A stretch of DNA of 64,000 bases from Clostridium_AM sp963780135 (GTDB taxonomy: Bacteria > Bacillota > Clostridia > Clostridiales > Clostridiaceae): contig CAWAAR010000003.1 of the NCBI GenBank assembly GCA_963780135.1, forward strand, positions 434,001-498,000, written 5' to 3'. The translations under genes were made by a program, and so were the position numbers. A model generated the notes under the pieces. That model was not told the DNA's origin. It saw only the letters and a program-made list of their open reading frames with translations, and searched no databases. Positions 34,789 to 44,800 of this stretch are shown here, one piece after another (the first letter of the stretch is position 1; every line of letters begins with the position of its first letter).

Positions 34789-34999
34789 TCATATTCCTCT
34801 TTCTTTTTTTATAATAAAAATAATTATCATCATATTTTCTATAATACAAAACAAATCTTATCATATCATATTATATGCATATAAGCAAATTAAATTTTTA
34901 TTATATTTATTTTATGTAGCTTTTTATTTATTATAATATAAATTATAATATAATATACTTATAATTTATATTATAACTAAAAGTAAAAGGAGATATTTT

Positions 35000-36232
35000 A
35001 TGTTTAATGCAAAACAGAAAGTTATGCCAAACGGAATAAGGTTGGTTACTATAAAAAAGGATACTCAAATAGCATCTATAAACATGGGAATTAAAATAGG
35101 ATCTATATATGAAAACATTAGTGAAAAAGGAATAAGCCACTTTATAGAACATATGCTTTTTAAAGGAACTAAAAGTAGAGATAATGAAAAATTAAACATG
35201 GACTTAGAAAATTTAGGGGGAGAATATAATGCATATACAGATAATAACAGTACAGTTTATAGCATTACTTCACTAAATGAAGAATTAGAAAATGGAATTG
35301 AGATTTTATCTGATATGTTAAGAAATTCTATATTTCCTGAAAAGGAAATGGAAAAAGAAAGAGAAGTTATACTTGCAGAGATAAGGACAAGTAGAGATGA
35401 TATAGAAGATTTAAGTTTTAAAAAAGTAAATGAAATAGCTTTTAAGAGCAGTCCTTTAAAATATGAAACCATAGGTAATGAAAAAACTGTAAAAAGTCTT
35501 AATAGACATAAATTAATGGAGTTTTATGAAAAATATTATGTTCCTAATAATTGTTGCATATCCATAGTTTCACCTTATGAACATGAAGATGTTTCCGATA
35601 TGATTTGGAAGTATTTTAGTGAATGGATATGGAAAGAATTTAAAAGGCAAGAAGTTATTGTAGAGAATAATATACCAGGAAAAAAAATCTCCTACAAAAA
35701 ACATATAGAACAAAGTACAATAATATATCTTTTTACATTTCATGATATAAGTAAAGAGGAAGAGTTAGCTTTAAGAATATTAAATCATAAATTTGGAGAA
35801 AGTGCTAATTCTATATTATTTAGAAAGCTTAGAGAAGAAAAAGGATTTGCCTATGATGTGTATACAGATTTAGACTTAACAAATTTTGTTAAAACGTTAT
35901 ATATATATACTGCTGTAGGTGAAGAAAATATAGATGAATCATTAAAAGTTATAGATAAATGTATTGAACAAATAAAAAGTGAAGAAATAGTGTTTGATGA
36001 TAGTACTATAAAACATATGAAAAAGGTTTTAAAGACTGCTATTGCTTTTACTTTGGAGGATTCTACAGATATAGGAAATTATGTACTTCATCAGAGCATA
36101 GATGAGGATGAAATTTATAAGTTTGTAAATGATATGGATAAAATAGAAAGTGTAAAAAAAGAGCACATATATAATGTAGCTAGATTGGTTTTAAATAAGC
36201 CAACTATACACATATTTAAAAGTGAAAAATAA
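35000..36232 (+). CDS. M16 family zinc peptidase
   Basis: The 410-residue protein carries the inverted zinc motif HFIEH at residues 47-51, with the third ligand in a downstream EREVILAEI segment. It ends in a standard M16 C-terminal half (REEKGFAYDVYTD). It is a processing-peptidase-like protein of the MPP/YmxG group. AAAGGAG precedes the ATG at 9 bp. The recX start follows its stop by 9 bp. Confidence 0.88.
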   Translation: MFNAKQKVMPNGIRLVTIKKDTQIASINMGIKIGSIYENISEKGISHFIEHMLFKGTKSRDNEKLNMDLENLGGEYNAYTDNNSTVYSITSLNEELENGIEILSDMLRNSIFPEKEMEKEREVILAEIRTSRDDIEDLSFKKVNEIAFKSSPLKYETIGNEKTVKSLNRHKLMEFYEKYYVPNNCCISIVSPYEHEDVSDMIWKYFSEWIWKEFKRQEVIVENNIPGKKISYKKHIEQSTIIYLFTFHDISKEEELALRILNHKFGESANSILFRKLREEKGFAYDVYTDLDLTNFVKTLYIYTAVGEENIDESLKVIDKCIEQIKSEEIVFDDSTIKHMKKVLKTAIAFTLEDSTDIGNYVLHQSIDEDEIYKFVNDMDKIESVKKEHIYNVARLVLNKPTIHIFKSEK

Positions 36233-36243
36233 GGTGAATAAGT

Positions 36244-37110
36244 ATGGAAAATTTAAAAAAGATCATTACTAAAATTGAAATTCAAAAAAGAAATAAAAAT
36301 AGAATAAATCTATATATTAATGATGAATTTGCATTTGCTTGTAGTGCAGAATTAGTATATACACACAGCATTACAAAAGGAAAAAGTATAGATGCTGATT
36401 ATTTAAATGAAATAGTAAAAGAAGATAACTATATAAAATGTAAATCTAGTGCTCTTAAAGTTATAGAAAGAACTTATAAAACAGAATCTCAATTGACTTC
36501 AAAACTCTTTGAAAAGGGGTATGATGAAAAAACTGTAAGTATGACTGTAGAATTTTTGAAACAATACAGTTTTATTGATGATGAAAAGTATATACAAATG
36601 TATATAAAAGATAAGTTGAAGATTAATGGAAGAAATAAAATAAAGTATGATTTGATACGAAAAGGTATAATTGAACAAAAGATAGACGAAAAATTAGTTT
36701 GTATAGATAATAGCATTGAAAGACAGGTAGCCTTTGAGTTAGCAGAGAAAAAGTATAAATTGCTATCTAAAAATGAGAATGATTATAGAAAACTTCGTAA
36801 AAAAGTAGGAGAATTTTTAATTAGAAAAGGATATAATTCAAATATAGTCTCAGAAACACTAAATAATGTTATAAAAAAAGAATCCTATAGCTTAGATGGA
36901 AAAGATGAGATAGTTAAGAAAGAAAACATAGATTTAGATAAGTTATATCAGCTTGCAGAAAAAAGGTATAACATTATAATAAAATCTGAAGTTGACTGCA
37001 AAAAAGTTTATAAGAAGCTCAGCGAATATCTTTTAAGACGAGGATATTCTTGGGAAAATGTAAAAGTTGTAGTGAGTTCTGTTATTAATGTAGACAATCC
37101 ATATGTTTAA
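36244..37110 (+). CDS. recX: RecA regulator RecX, with an extra C-terminal repeat
   Basis: RecX binds RecA filaments and modulates recombination. The N-terminal half has the usual pattern (ITKIEIQKRNKNRINLYIN, then helical modules). At 288 residues it is longer than the common 150-270 range. The reason appears to be a duplicated module: residues 166-211 (AEKKYKLLSKNENDYRKLRK) and 236-281 (AEKRYNIIIKSEVDCKKVYK) align over their length. The gene overlaps the M16 message region with an AAGGTGA ribosome site spanning the upstream stop. Confidence 0.85.
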   Translation: MENLKKIITKIEIQKRNKNRINLYINDEFAFACSAELVYTHSITKGKSIDADYLNEIVKEDNYIKCKSSALKVIERTYKTESQLTSKLFEKGYDEKTVSMTVEFLKQYSFIDDEKYIQMYIKDKLKINGRNKIKYDLIRKGIIEQKIDEKLVCIDNSIERQVAFELAEKKYKLLSKNENDYRKLRKKVGEFLIRKGYNSNIVSETLNNVIKKESYSLDGKDEIVKKENIDLDKLYQLAEKRYNIIIKSEVDCKKVYKKLSEYLLRRGYSWENVKVVVSSVINVDNPYV

Positions 37111-37207
37111 TAAAAGCATTAGATTAAATAGTGGATGTAAAGTGCAGTTTTGTTAGATATATAATGAACCAGTGTTTTTAGGCATATAGGTTAAGAGGTG
37201 AGTGTAA

Positions 37208-38392
37208 ATGTTAGGTATAAAAATTAATATAGTAACCATAATGCTTTGTTTAATATTTTTTTATCCTTTGGTAAAAGGTTTTTTGTTTAAATTTTCTTCA
37301 CAGAATTTAAAAGCGGACATTGACGAAGTCAATAGAAATGTATCTCTTATTATTTCAATGTTTTTAGGAATTTACTTTGGTAGAAAGGTGTTTATTCAGC
37401 ATGACTCTGGTATTTATAAAAGTATATATGAACGTATACCAATAGATTTTTTGAAATATATAGAAAACAATAATCTTTTAATTTATGCTTTGATAATACC
37501 AATAATAATATTAATAATTTATAAAATTATTAAACTTTGTCTTCAACTTATGAATTATTTAACTATTTATCCTATATTAGATATAATAGAAAAAAAATTA
37601 AGTTTTAGAAGCAATTTCTTTAAGAGGATAACAGGAGTAATTTTTCAACTACCAAGGGCGATATGTTATTTACTTTTAGTGACATTTGTATTAAATATAC
37701 TTTCTATGTTTAATACAAATAAAAATCTAAATAAATACTTAGAAACTTCAAGGCCCTATAATATTATATGTAAAGAGGCAGTAATACCTATTACAAATTC
37801 TACAATAGCTAAAAAGCTCCCTAATATTATAAATAATTCTTTTAAGATTGTAATTAAGCAAAGTGAAAATAAAGATATTACACCTGGAAAAACAGAGAAT
37901 ATAGGAAAAACAGTAGTATATTATAATGGAGTTACTTTAGAACAAGGAATAAAATCTAATGATGAAATAAATAAATTTGCTAAAAATATAGCTTCAAAAG
38001 AAGACACAACAAGTGGAAAAGCTAGAATATTATATAATTGGATAGGAAGCAATATATCCTATGATCATGATAAAGCTAATAGTGTTTTGAACAACAATTT
38101 TAATGTTCAATCAGGTGCTATAACAACTTTTGATTCACAAAAAGGAATTTGCTTTGATTATGCTTGTTTGTATGTAGCTATGTGTAGAGCAAATGGTATA
38201 AAGGTAAGGTTAATAACTGGTGAAGGATTTAATGGCGTTAGTTGGGTAAGCCATGCATGGAATCAGGTATATATACCTGATGAACAAAAATGGATAAATG
38301 TAGATTCTACATTTTACAGAGGCGGAAATTATTTTGATAGCAAAAGATTTGAAGTAGACCATAAAAATGCGCAAATGGCTGGAGAATGGTAA
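37208..38392 (+). CDS. membrane-anchored transglutaminase-like protein
   Basis: The 394-residue protein has hydrophobic segments at about 5-25, 40-60, 95-112 and 150-170. An outward-facing transglutaminase-like domain follows, with the Cys in KGICFDYACL, the His in WVSHAWNQVYI and the Asp in WINVDSTF. The catalytic triad is therefore intact. Bacterial members act as peptidases or wall-modifying enzymes; the substrate is unknown. GAGGTGAG precedes the ATG. A polysaccharide deacetylase pseudogene lies 80 bp downstream, so both may have served the cell envelope. Confidence 0.82.
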   Translation: MLGIKINIVTIMLCLIFFYPLVKGFLFKFSSQNLKADIDEVNRNVSLIISMFLGIYFGRKVFIQHDSGIYKSIYERIPIDFLKYIENNNLLIYALIIPIIILIIYKIIKLCLQLMNYLTIYPILDIIEKKLSFRSNFFKRITGVIFQLPRAICYLLLVTFVLNILSMFNTNKNLNKYLETSRPYNIICKEAVIPITNSTIAKKLPNIINNSFKIVIKQSENKDITPGKTENIGKTVVYYNGVTLEQGIKSNDEINKFAKNIASKEDTTSGKARILYNWIGSNISYDHDKANSVLNNNFNVQSGAITTFDSQKGICFDYACLYVAMCRANGIKVRLITGEGFNGVSWVSHAWNQVYIPDEQKWINVDSTFYRGGNYFDSKRFEVDHKNAQMAGEW

Positions 38393-38471
38393 AAAACTTT
38401 TTTGTTTAATAAGATTTACTTTAATAAAAGTTGTATAATTAGGATGATAAAAGCATGGGAGATGGTATTAA

Positions 38472-39337
38472 ATGGAAAAATATGAAAAAAGGATCAAGGA
38501 AAATAAAGTAAGACAAAGAAGAAACTTAGTTTTGTCAGCTGTTTCTTTATTGATTCTATTTTCATTGGGTTTTTTTATAGGTGGAAAGATATCTCAGAAA
38601 AGTGATGTAGTAGTTAGTGCTGCAAATTCCAAATCAAATGTTAATGCTAAAGATCAAAAAAAATTAGATCAAGAGGCTATGAACAAGAGAGAAAGCAACG
38701 TCAATCCTAATAATACAAAAGATAATGGTGCGTTTGATCCATATAAATCAGATGGTAAAAAAGTAGTATATTTGACTTTTGATGATGGACCATCCACAAA
38801 TAATACACCTAAAATATTGGACATACTTAAAAAATATAATATAAAAGCAACTTTTTTGTGATCGGACAAAATGCTGAACAAAACAAAGATTTGGTAAAGC
38901 AAGAAATATCAGAGGGCCATGTAGTAGCAAATCACACTTATTCTCATAATATGAACTATATATATTCAAATCCTAAAGTTCTTATAAGTGATTTAGATAA
39001 AGGTAATGCTGTGTTAAAATCTATAATAGGCGATAAATATAATTTAAAGCTTATAAGATTTCCAGGTGGCTCTTTTGGACAAAAGTTAGCACCATTTAGG
39101 CAAGAAGTTAAAAAAGCGGGTTATCATTATGTGGATTGGAATGATTTAACAGGGGATGCAGAACATAATAGTGTATCTGTAGTTAACTTAGTTAGCAAAG
39201 TTAAAATGTATGCTAATCAAGAGCATTTAGTAGTTTTGATGCATGATGCGCCAGCAAAAACAACAACAGTACAAGCATTGCCAGAAGTAATAGAATATTT
39301 TAAATCCAATGGGTATACATTTGAAACTTTAAAATAG
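38472..39337 (+). pseudogene. polysaccharide deacetylase (NodB domain), interrupted by a frameshift
   Basis: The gene starts with an N-terminal membrane anchor (LSAVSLLILFSLGFFIGG) and a NodB domain. TFDDGPS provides the first catalytic Asp. After residues ..IKATF the frame breaks at a run of six T (38852-38857), giving TTG TGA where a seventh T would give TTT GTG ATC and continue the family sequence. The second frame resumes with VIGQNAEQ and keeps the zinc ligands in ANHTYSH, the RFPGGS, VDWND and LMHD motifs, and the normal C-terminus. All other motifs are intact, which suggests a recent mutation, a reversible slippage site, or a sequencing error in the homopolymer. Confidence 0.85.
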
Positions 39338-39372
39338 TAAATTAGATTTTAGTACAATTTATTTAACATATA

Positions 39373-39416
39373 AAAATAAGTGCAGAAGCAACAAAAGTTT
39401 GTTCTGCACTTATTTT
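39373..39416. terminator. bidirectional terminator between the deacetylase and the TPR gene
   Basis: A 15-bp perfect stem AAAATAAGTGCAGAA (39373-39387) / TTCTGCACTTATTTT (39402-39416) overlaps the stop of the converging TPR gene. T-runs on both outer sides allow termination both ways. Confidence 0.8.
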
Positions 39417-39768
39417 ATTTAGTTAAATAGTTTTTTATTATAACATTTATAGCCTTTTCACAATCATTATCCTCATTATTTAGACACCAAGCCATGTTAA
39501 AGTATATTAGGGCTTTTTTATTATCATTAAGCATAGTATAACAGTATGCAAGATTAAAAAAATATTTACTTTCTCTTTTAAGTTTAATAGCTGATTTAAG
39601 CAGAGAAATTGATTTTGTGTATTCTTTAAGTTTTATAAAGCATACTGATGAATTATAAAGAGATGCAGATTCATTATCTTTAAATTCAACAGCTTTTTCA
39701 TACATTGTAATAGCATTTTGATAATCTTTTGCATTATAATACTCATTAGCTTTATGAAAGTAGCTCAT
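39415..39768 (-). CDS. small TPR-repeat protein
   Basis: The 117-residue protein is made of about three tetratricopeptide repeats (KANEYYNAKDYQNAITMYEKA, SSVCFIKLKEYTKSISLLKS, NLAYCYTMLNDNKKALIYFN) and nothing else. It is likely a protein-interaction module; no partner can be named. The ATG at 39768 has GAGGAGG close upstream on the minus strand. A longer in-frame extension to 39858 lacks a ribosome site and has no TPR features. Confidence 0.8.
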   Translation of the reverse strand: MSYFHKANEYYNAKDYQNAITMYEKAVEFKDNESASLYNSSVCFIKLKEYTKSISLLKSAIKLKRESKYFFNLAYCYTMLNDNKKALIYFNMAWCLNNEDNDCEKAINVIIKNYLTK

Positions 39769-39905
39769 GAAAATCCTCCTCAAGTTTTTAAAAAAATTTA
39801 TCTGTATATTTGTATTTGATATTAAATTTATATCCATGTTTAAAGAAAAATATTCCACATGAGATAAGATTTATCACAAATTGGTGAAAGAAATGTACAA
39901 AATTT

Positions 39906-40703
39906 CTAACGCCTTAGTATAAGTTTTTTTTCTATGAATTCAACGCCTTTGTACATTAAATAAGCTAAAATAGATAATATCAATATACTTAACATAACAG
40001 TATCAAGTTGAGAAATTTGACCACCATATATTATTAAAAAACCAAGTCCTTCTTTGGCTACTAAAAATTCACCCATAATAACTCCAACCCAAGAAAGTCC
40101 AACATTTATCTTTAGAGAAGAAAGTAGAGTAGGGATTGAGCAGGGAATTATAAGATGTATTAATATTTGAAGTTTGGATGCACCAAAGGTTTTAAGAAGT
40201 TTAATTTTATCTATATCGACTTCTTTAAACCCAGTTAATACACTTATGATTGTAACTACTATAGATATAAGTAATGCTACAACTATTATTGCAGTAATTC
40301 CATTTCCAACCCAAAAGATTATAATAGGGGCGAGAGCTACTTTAGGTAAAGCATTAAGTACTACAATATATGGATCTAAAACTGTAGATACAAAATCTGA
40401 CCACCATAAAAGTATGGCGATTAAAGTTCCAAATATAGTACTTAATAAAAAACCTAATATAGTTTCTGCACAGGTAATCCATATATGCTTAAATAAAGCT
40501 CCTTCTGCATATAATTTTATTAGGCTTTTAAACATTCTTGATGGGGTGCTGGTTAAAAAAGGATCTACTATTTTTAAGTCGCCTAGCATTTCCCATAAAA
40601 CAAAGATGGATATTAAAATTAATAATCTTGCAATGACTACTTTTCTTTTTCTTTTTTCTAAACTATGAATATATAACTCATGCTCTTTTATTTCATCTAT
40701 CAT
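39906..40703 (-). CDS. ABC transporter permease, SsuC/TauC family
   Basis: The 265-residue membrane protein has about six transmembrane helices and the family's EAA-like segment (LKTFGASKLQILIHLIIPCSIP). These permeases import sulfonates, taurine, nitrate, or thiamine/riboflavin precursors. The ATG at 40703 overlaps the upstream ATPase stop as ATGA, and AAGGAG lies 11 bp upstream; an upstream in-frame ATG would extend into that gene. No solute-binding protein is encoded next to the pair, so the substrate cannot be assigned. Confidence 0.85.
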   Translation of the reverse strand: MIDEIKEHELYIHSLEKRKRKVVIARLLILISIFVLWEMLGDLKIVDPFLTSTPSRMFKSLIKLYAEGALFKHIWITCAETILGFLLSTIFGTLIAILLWWSDFVSTVLDPYIVVLNALPKVALAPIIIFWVGNGITAIIVVALLISIVVTIISVLTGFKEVDIDKIKLLKTFGASKLQILIHLIIPCSIPTLLSSLKINVGLSWVGVIMGEFLVAKEGLGFLIIYGGQISQLDTVMLSILILSILAYLMYKGVEFIEKKLILRR

Positions 40704-41461
40704 TGTGAGTTTAACTCCTTCCATATATTGTTGAAATATACTCTAAATTCAGGTTCTTCTCTGGATTTTAGTGGTGAATCATGAGGAACTGAAAATTCTA
40801 TATTAAATATTTTTTTGATTTTAGCAGGTCTATTAGACAATACAATAATTCTATTGGACATGGATATGGCTTCGGATATATCATGAGTTACCATAATAGT
40901 AGTTTTACCTTCTTTTTTTATTATTTTAAATATTTCATCACTTATGTTAAGTCGTGTTTGATAATCTAAAGCTGAAAAAGGTTCATCTAAAAGCAAAACT
41001 TCAGGATTTACAGCAAGAGTGCGTATAAGGGCTACTTTTTGTCTCATTCCACCAGAAAGTTCATTAGGATAATGAAATTTAAAATCATATAACCCATAAT
41101 CTTTAAGCAAATTATTTATTTTTTCAGTATAGTTGCTTACATTTTTATGTTGGATTTTAAGACCTAAAATTATGTTATCCCATACAGTAATCCATTCAAA
41201 TAATTGGTCTCTTTGGAACATATAACCTATTTTAGTAGAAAAGTCAGTTAAATTTTCATTATCTATATAAATTTCGCCAAAGGAAGGTTTTAATAATCCT
41301 GATATTATATTTAAAATAGTAGACTTACCGCAGCCAGAAGGTCCAACTATGCTTAAAAACTCACCTTCTTCCACAGTGAAATTTATATTCGTTAGAGCTT
41401 TAGTAAAATTCTTCAAAGAATGATAATTCATAGAAATATTCTCTATAGATACTTTATTCAA
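40700..41461 (-). CDS. ABC transporter ATP-binding protein, SsuB/TauB family
   Basis: The 253-residue ATPase has Walker A GPSGCGKST at about 39-47, the Q-loop, the signature LSGGMRQKVALIR, Walker B LLLDEPFSALD, and the switch H in VTHDISEA. It belongs with the overlapping permease (ATGA junction). The pair lacks a receptor gene in the vicinity. The minus-strand start has AAGGAGAT close upstream. The SBP may be elsewhere in the genome, or the pair may be a relic. Confidence 0.9.
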   Translation of the reverse strand: MNKVSIENISMNYHSLKNFTKALTNINFTVEEGEFLSIVGPSGCGKSTILNIISGLLKPSFGEIYIDNENLTDFSTKIGYMFQRDQLFEWITVWDNIILGLKIQHKNVSNYTEKINNLLKDYGLYDFKFHYPNELSGGMRQKVALIRTLAVNPEVLLLDEPFSALDYQTRLNISDEIFKIIKKEGKTTIMVTHDISEAISMSNRIIVLSNRPAKIKKIFNIEFSVPHDSPLKSREEPEFRVYFNNIWKELNSQ

Positions 41462-41568
41462 AACATCATCTCCTTATATTTAGCATAACTCTTGTTTTAT
41501 TATATGAATTTTCATGACAGAGTGTTAAAAATTAAAATTCGATAAATTGAAATATTATACAAAACATG

Positions 41569-41596
41569 TTGGATAAAAGTAAATATATGTTATAAT
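41569..41596 (+). promoter_or_regulatory. sigma-A type promoter upstream of the activase gene
   Basis: TTGGAT (41569-41574), a 16-bp spacer and a perfect TATAAT (41591-41596) form a good candidate. Transcription from here would begin near 41603 and reach the terminator at 41727-41763 after about 125-160 nt. Confidence 0.45.
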
Positions 41597-41726
41597 ATTA
41601 TTATAGAAATTTACTTTTAAATAAAGACAATTCTAGATAAATATAGACATGTATTACAATGAAAAATTACAATATATTATATTTAGAAATATATAAATAC
41701 AACATTAAGATTTATAAAAGTTAAGT

Positions 41727-41763
41727 AATAACCGTATATTTGAACCATATGGTTATTTTTTTG
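41727..41763 (+). terminator. terminator in the leader of the activase gene
   Basis: AATAACCGTAT (41727-41737) pairs with ATATGGTTATT (41747-41757), eleven pairs including one G-T, followed by a run of eight T. No gene on the plus strand ends here, so it is either the end of a short RNA or an attenuator for the gene at 41885. Confidence 0.7.
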
Positions 41764-41884
41764 CTTATAGATTACATATTTATTATTAAATACATTTAAA
41801 TGATATTACATTGAACAAGTAAAAGAATCATTTAATGTTGTTTATGGTTTAACATTTATTAATTTGTAAAAGGTGATATGATTT

Positions 41885-44800
41885 ATGAAAAACTTATTTC
41901 ACATTGGTCTTGATGTAGGATCAACTACTGTAAAGGTTATTGTTTCTGATCATAAAGACAGTATAGTGTATAGCAAATATGAAAGACATTTTTCAGATAT
42001 AAAGAGTACTATAGTAAATGTTATTAAAGAGGCATATGAGCATTTTAAAGATACAAATATTACAATAATGGTAACAGGTTCAGGCGGATTGTCTGTATCG
42101 AAGTGGCTTAATATTTCTTTTATTCAGGAAGTAATAGCATGTACTCAGACTGTAGAAAGATTTATTCCAATTACAGATGTAGCTATAGAACTTGGAGGAG
42201 AAGATGCAAAAATAACGTTCTTCAATGATGGTATAGATCAAAGAATGAATGGTACTTGTGCAGGTGGGACAGGTGCCTTTATAGATCAGATGGCATCGCT
42301 ACTTCAGACAGATGCTGAAGGTTTAAATGAGCTTGCAAAAAAACATAAGGTTATTTATCCTATAGCTGCTAGATGTGGAGTTTTTGCTAAAACTGATATA
42401 CAACCACTTTTAAATGAAGGAGCTGCTAGAGAAAATATAGCAGCATCTATATTTCAGTCTGTAGTTAATCAAACTATAAGTGGACTTGCTTGTGGTAAAT
42501 CTATAAAAGGTAATGTAGCGTTCCTTGGAGGACCACTTTACTTTTTATCTGAGTTGAGAAAAAGATTTATAGAGACTTTGAGTTTAAAAGAAAAGGAAGT
42601 TATATTTCCTAAAAATTCTCAGCTATTTGTAGCTATAGGAGCTGCTATTTCATCTAAAAATGAATCAATTATTTCTTTTGAATCTTTAATGGATAGGCTA
42701 CCTGAATTAAAGAAAGTTTCAAATGATGAAGTTCAAATTATTAGACCACTTTTTAAAGATGAAATAGAACTTAAAGATTTTAATGAAAGACATGATAAGA
42801 ATATAGTAAAGAGACGGGAATTAAATAATTTTGAAGGTGACTGTTATTTAGGAATAGATGCAGGTTCTACCACTACAAAAGCAGCACTTATAGATAAGGA
42901 TGGAAATTTACTTTATTCTTTCTATGGAAGTAATGAGGGAAGTCCTCTTAAATCAGCTTTAAAAATATTAAAGGACTTATATAGTAAATTACCATTAGGT
43001 GCCAAGCTTAGAAATTCTGCAGTTACAGGATATGGAGAAGGACTTGTAAAAGCAGCTTTATCTGTAGATATAGGAGAGGTAGAAACTGTAGCACATTATA
43101 AAGCAGCGGAATTCTTTAACCCAGGTGTAGACTTTATTTTAGACATAGGTGGACAGGATATGAAATGTCTAAAAATTAAAAATGGAGTAATTGACAGCAT
43201 AATGTTAAATGAAGCTTGCTCGTCAGGATGTGGATCTTTTATAGAAACTTTTGCACATTCATTAAATATGGAAATAAAAGATTTTGCTGAGGCTGCTCTC
43301 CATTCTAAAAGGCCTGTAGATTTGGGATCAAGATGTACAGTATTTATGAACTCAAAAGTTAAGCAGTCACAAAAGGAAGGTGCAGATGTGGGAGATATAT
43401 CTGCAGGGCTTTCTTACTCTGTAATAAAAAATGCTTTATTTAAGGTTATAAAAATAAGAAATCCAAAAGAGCTTGGAAACAAGATAATTGTAGAAGGAGG
43501 CACTTTCTATAATAAGTCTATTCTAAGAGCATTTGAACTTATATCAGAAAGACAAGTAGTAAGACCTGATATAGCAGGTGTTATGGGAGCTTTTGGAGCG
43601 AGTTTAATTGCTAGAGGAAAATTTGAAGAAGGATATAAAACAACTTTAATTAACAATAGTAAATTGGATAGCTTTGATACAGATGTAATTATGAAAAGGT
43701 GTGGTAAATGTGCAAATAACTGCCTTCTTACTATAAACAAATTTTCTGATGGCAAAGAGTTTGTTTCAGGAAATAGATGTGAAAGAGGAGCTGGAGTAGA
43801 GAAGACAACTGAAAATATACCAAATCTTTTCCAATATAAATATAAAAGAATATTTAACTATGTTCCTATAAAATTGGAAAATGCTAAAAGAGGACAGGTA
43901 GGTATACCAAGAGTATTAAATGTATATGAAAATTATCCTTTTTGGTTTACATTTTTCACAGAATTAGGATTTAGAGTAGAGTTATCGTCTAGATCTTCAA
44001 AACAGGTATATGAGTTGGGAATAGAGACAATACCATCAGAATCTGCATGTTACCCAGCAAAAATGGTACATGGACATATAATGAATTTAGTAAATAGGGG
44101 AGTAAATTTTATATTTTATCCATGTATTCCATATGAGCAGAAAGAGCAAAAGGCGGCAGATAATAATTACAATTGTCCTATAGTAACTTCTTATCCTGAA
44201 GTAATTAAAAACAATATGGATGTTTTGAGAGATAAAAATATTAAATTCATGAATCCATTTTTACCTATAGATAATAAAGAAAGATTTAAAAAAAGGATTT
44301 TTGAAGAATTTAAGGATTTTAATCTTTCTAAAATAGAAATTGAATTAGCTGTAGAAAAAGCTTATTTAGAAGACAAAAAGGTTAAAGAAGACATAAAGGC
44401 TAAGGGAAAAGAGGTACTTGAATACCTAAAACGCACAGGAACAAAAGGTGTAGTTCTTGCTGGAAGACCATATCATATAGACCCAGAAATAAATCATGGC
44501 ATACCAGACTTGATTACATCTTACAAAATGGCAGTGTTTACAGAAGATTCAGTAGCCCATCTTGGTAATGTTGAAAGACCGTTAAGAGTGGTTGACCAAT
44601 GGGTATATCATTCAAGATTGTATGGAGCAGCAAATTTTGTAGCCTCCCAAGACAATTTGGAACTGATACAGTTAAATTCTTTTGGTTGTGGTTTGGATGC
44701 TGTAACTACAGATCAAGTTCAGGAAATTTTAAATTCCTATAATAAGATTTATACAGTATTAAAGATAGATGAAGGAAGCAATTTGGGAGCTGTGAAAATT

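Larger units (their letters stand above)
41462..41884. other. 423-bp intergenic region between divergent genes
   Basis: I find no coding sequence. On the plus strand it holds a promoter-like pair at 41569-41596 and a terminator-like hairpin at 41727-41763; the latter is followed by about 120 bp with no clear feature up to the start of the activase gene. A possible leader RNA or small RNA between them is described separately. Confidence 0.4.

Noticed and set aside
34943..35152. A reverse-strand frame over the start of the M16 peptidase gene
   Set aside because: It overlaps a well-supported gene on the other strand and has no ribosome site or recognisable motif.
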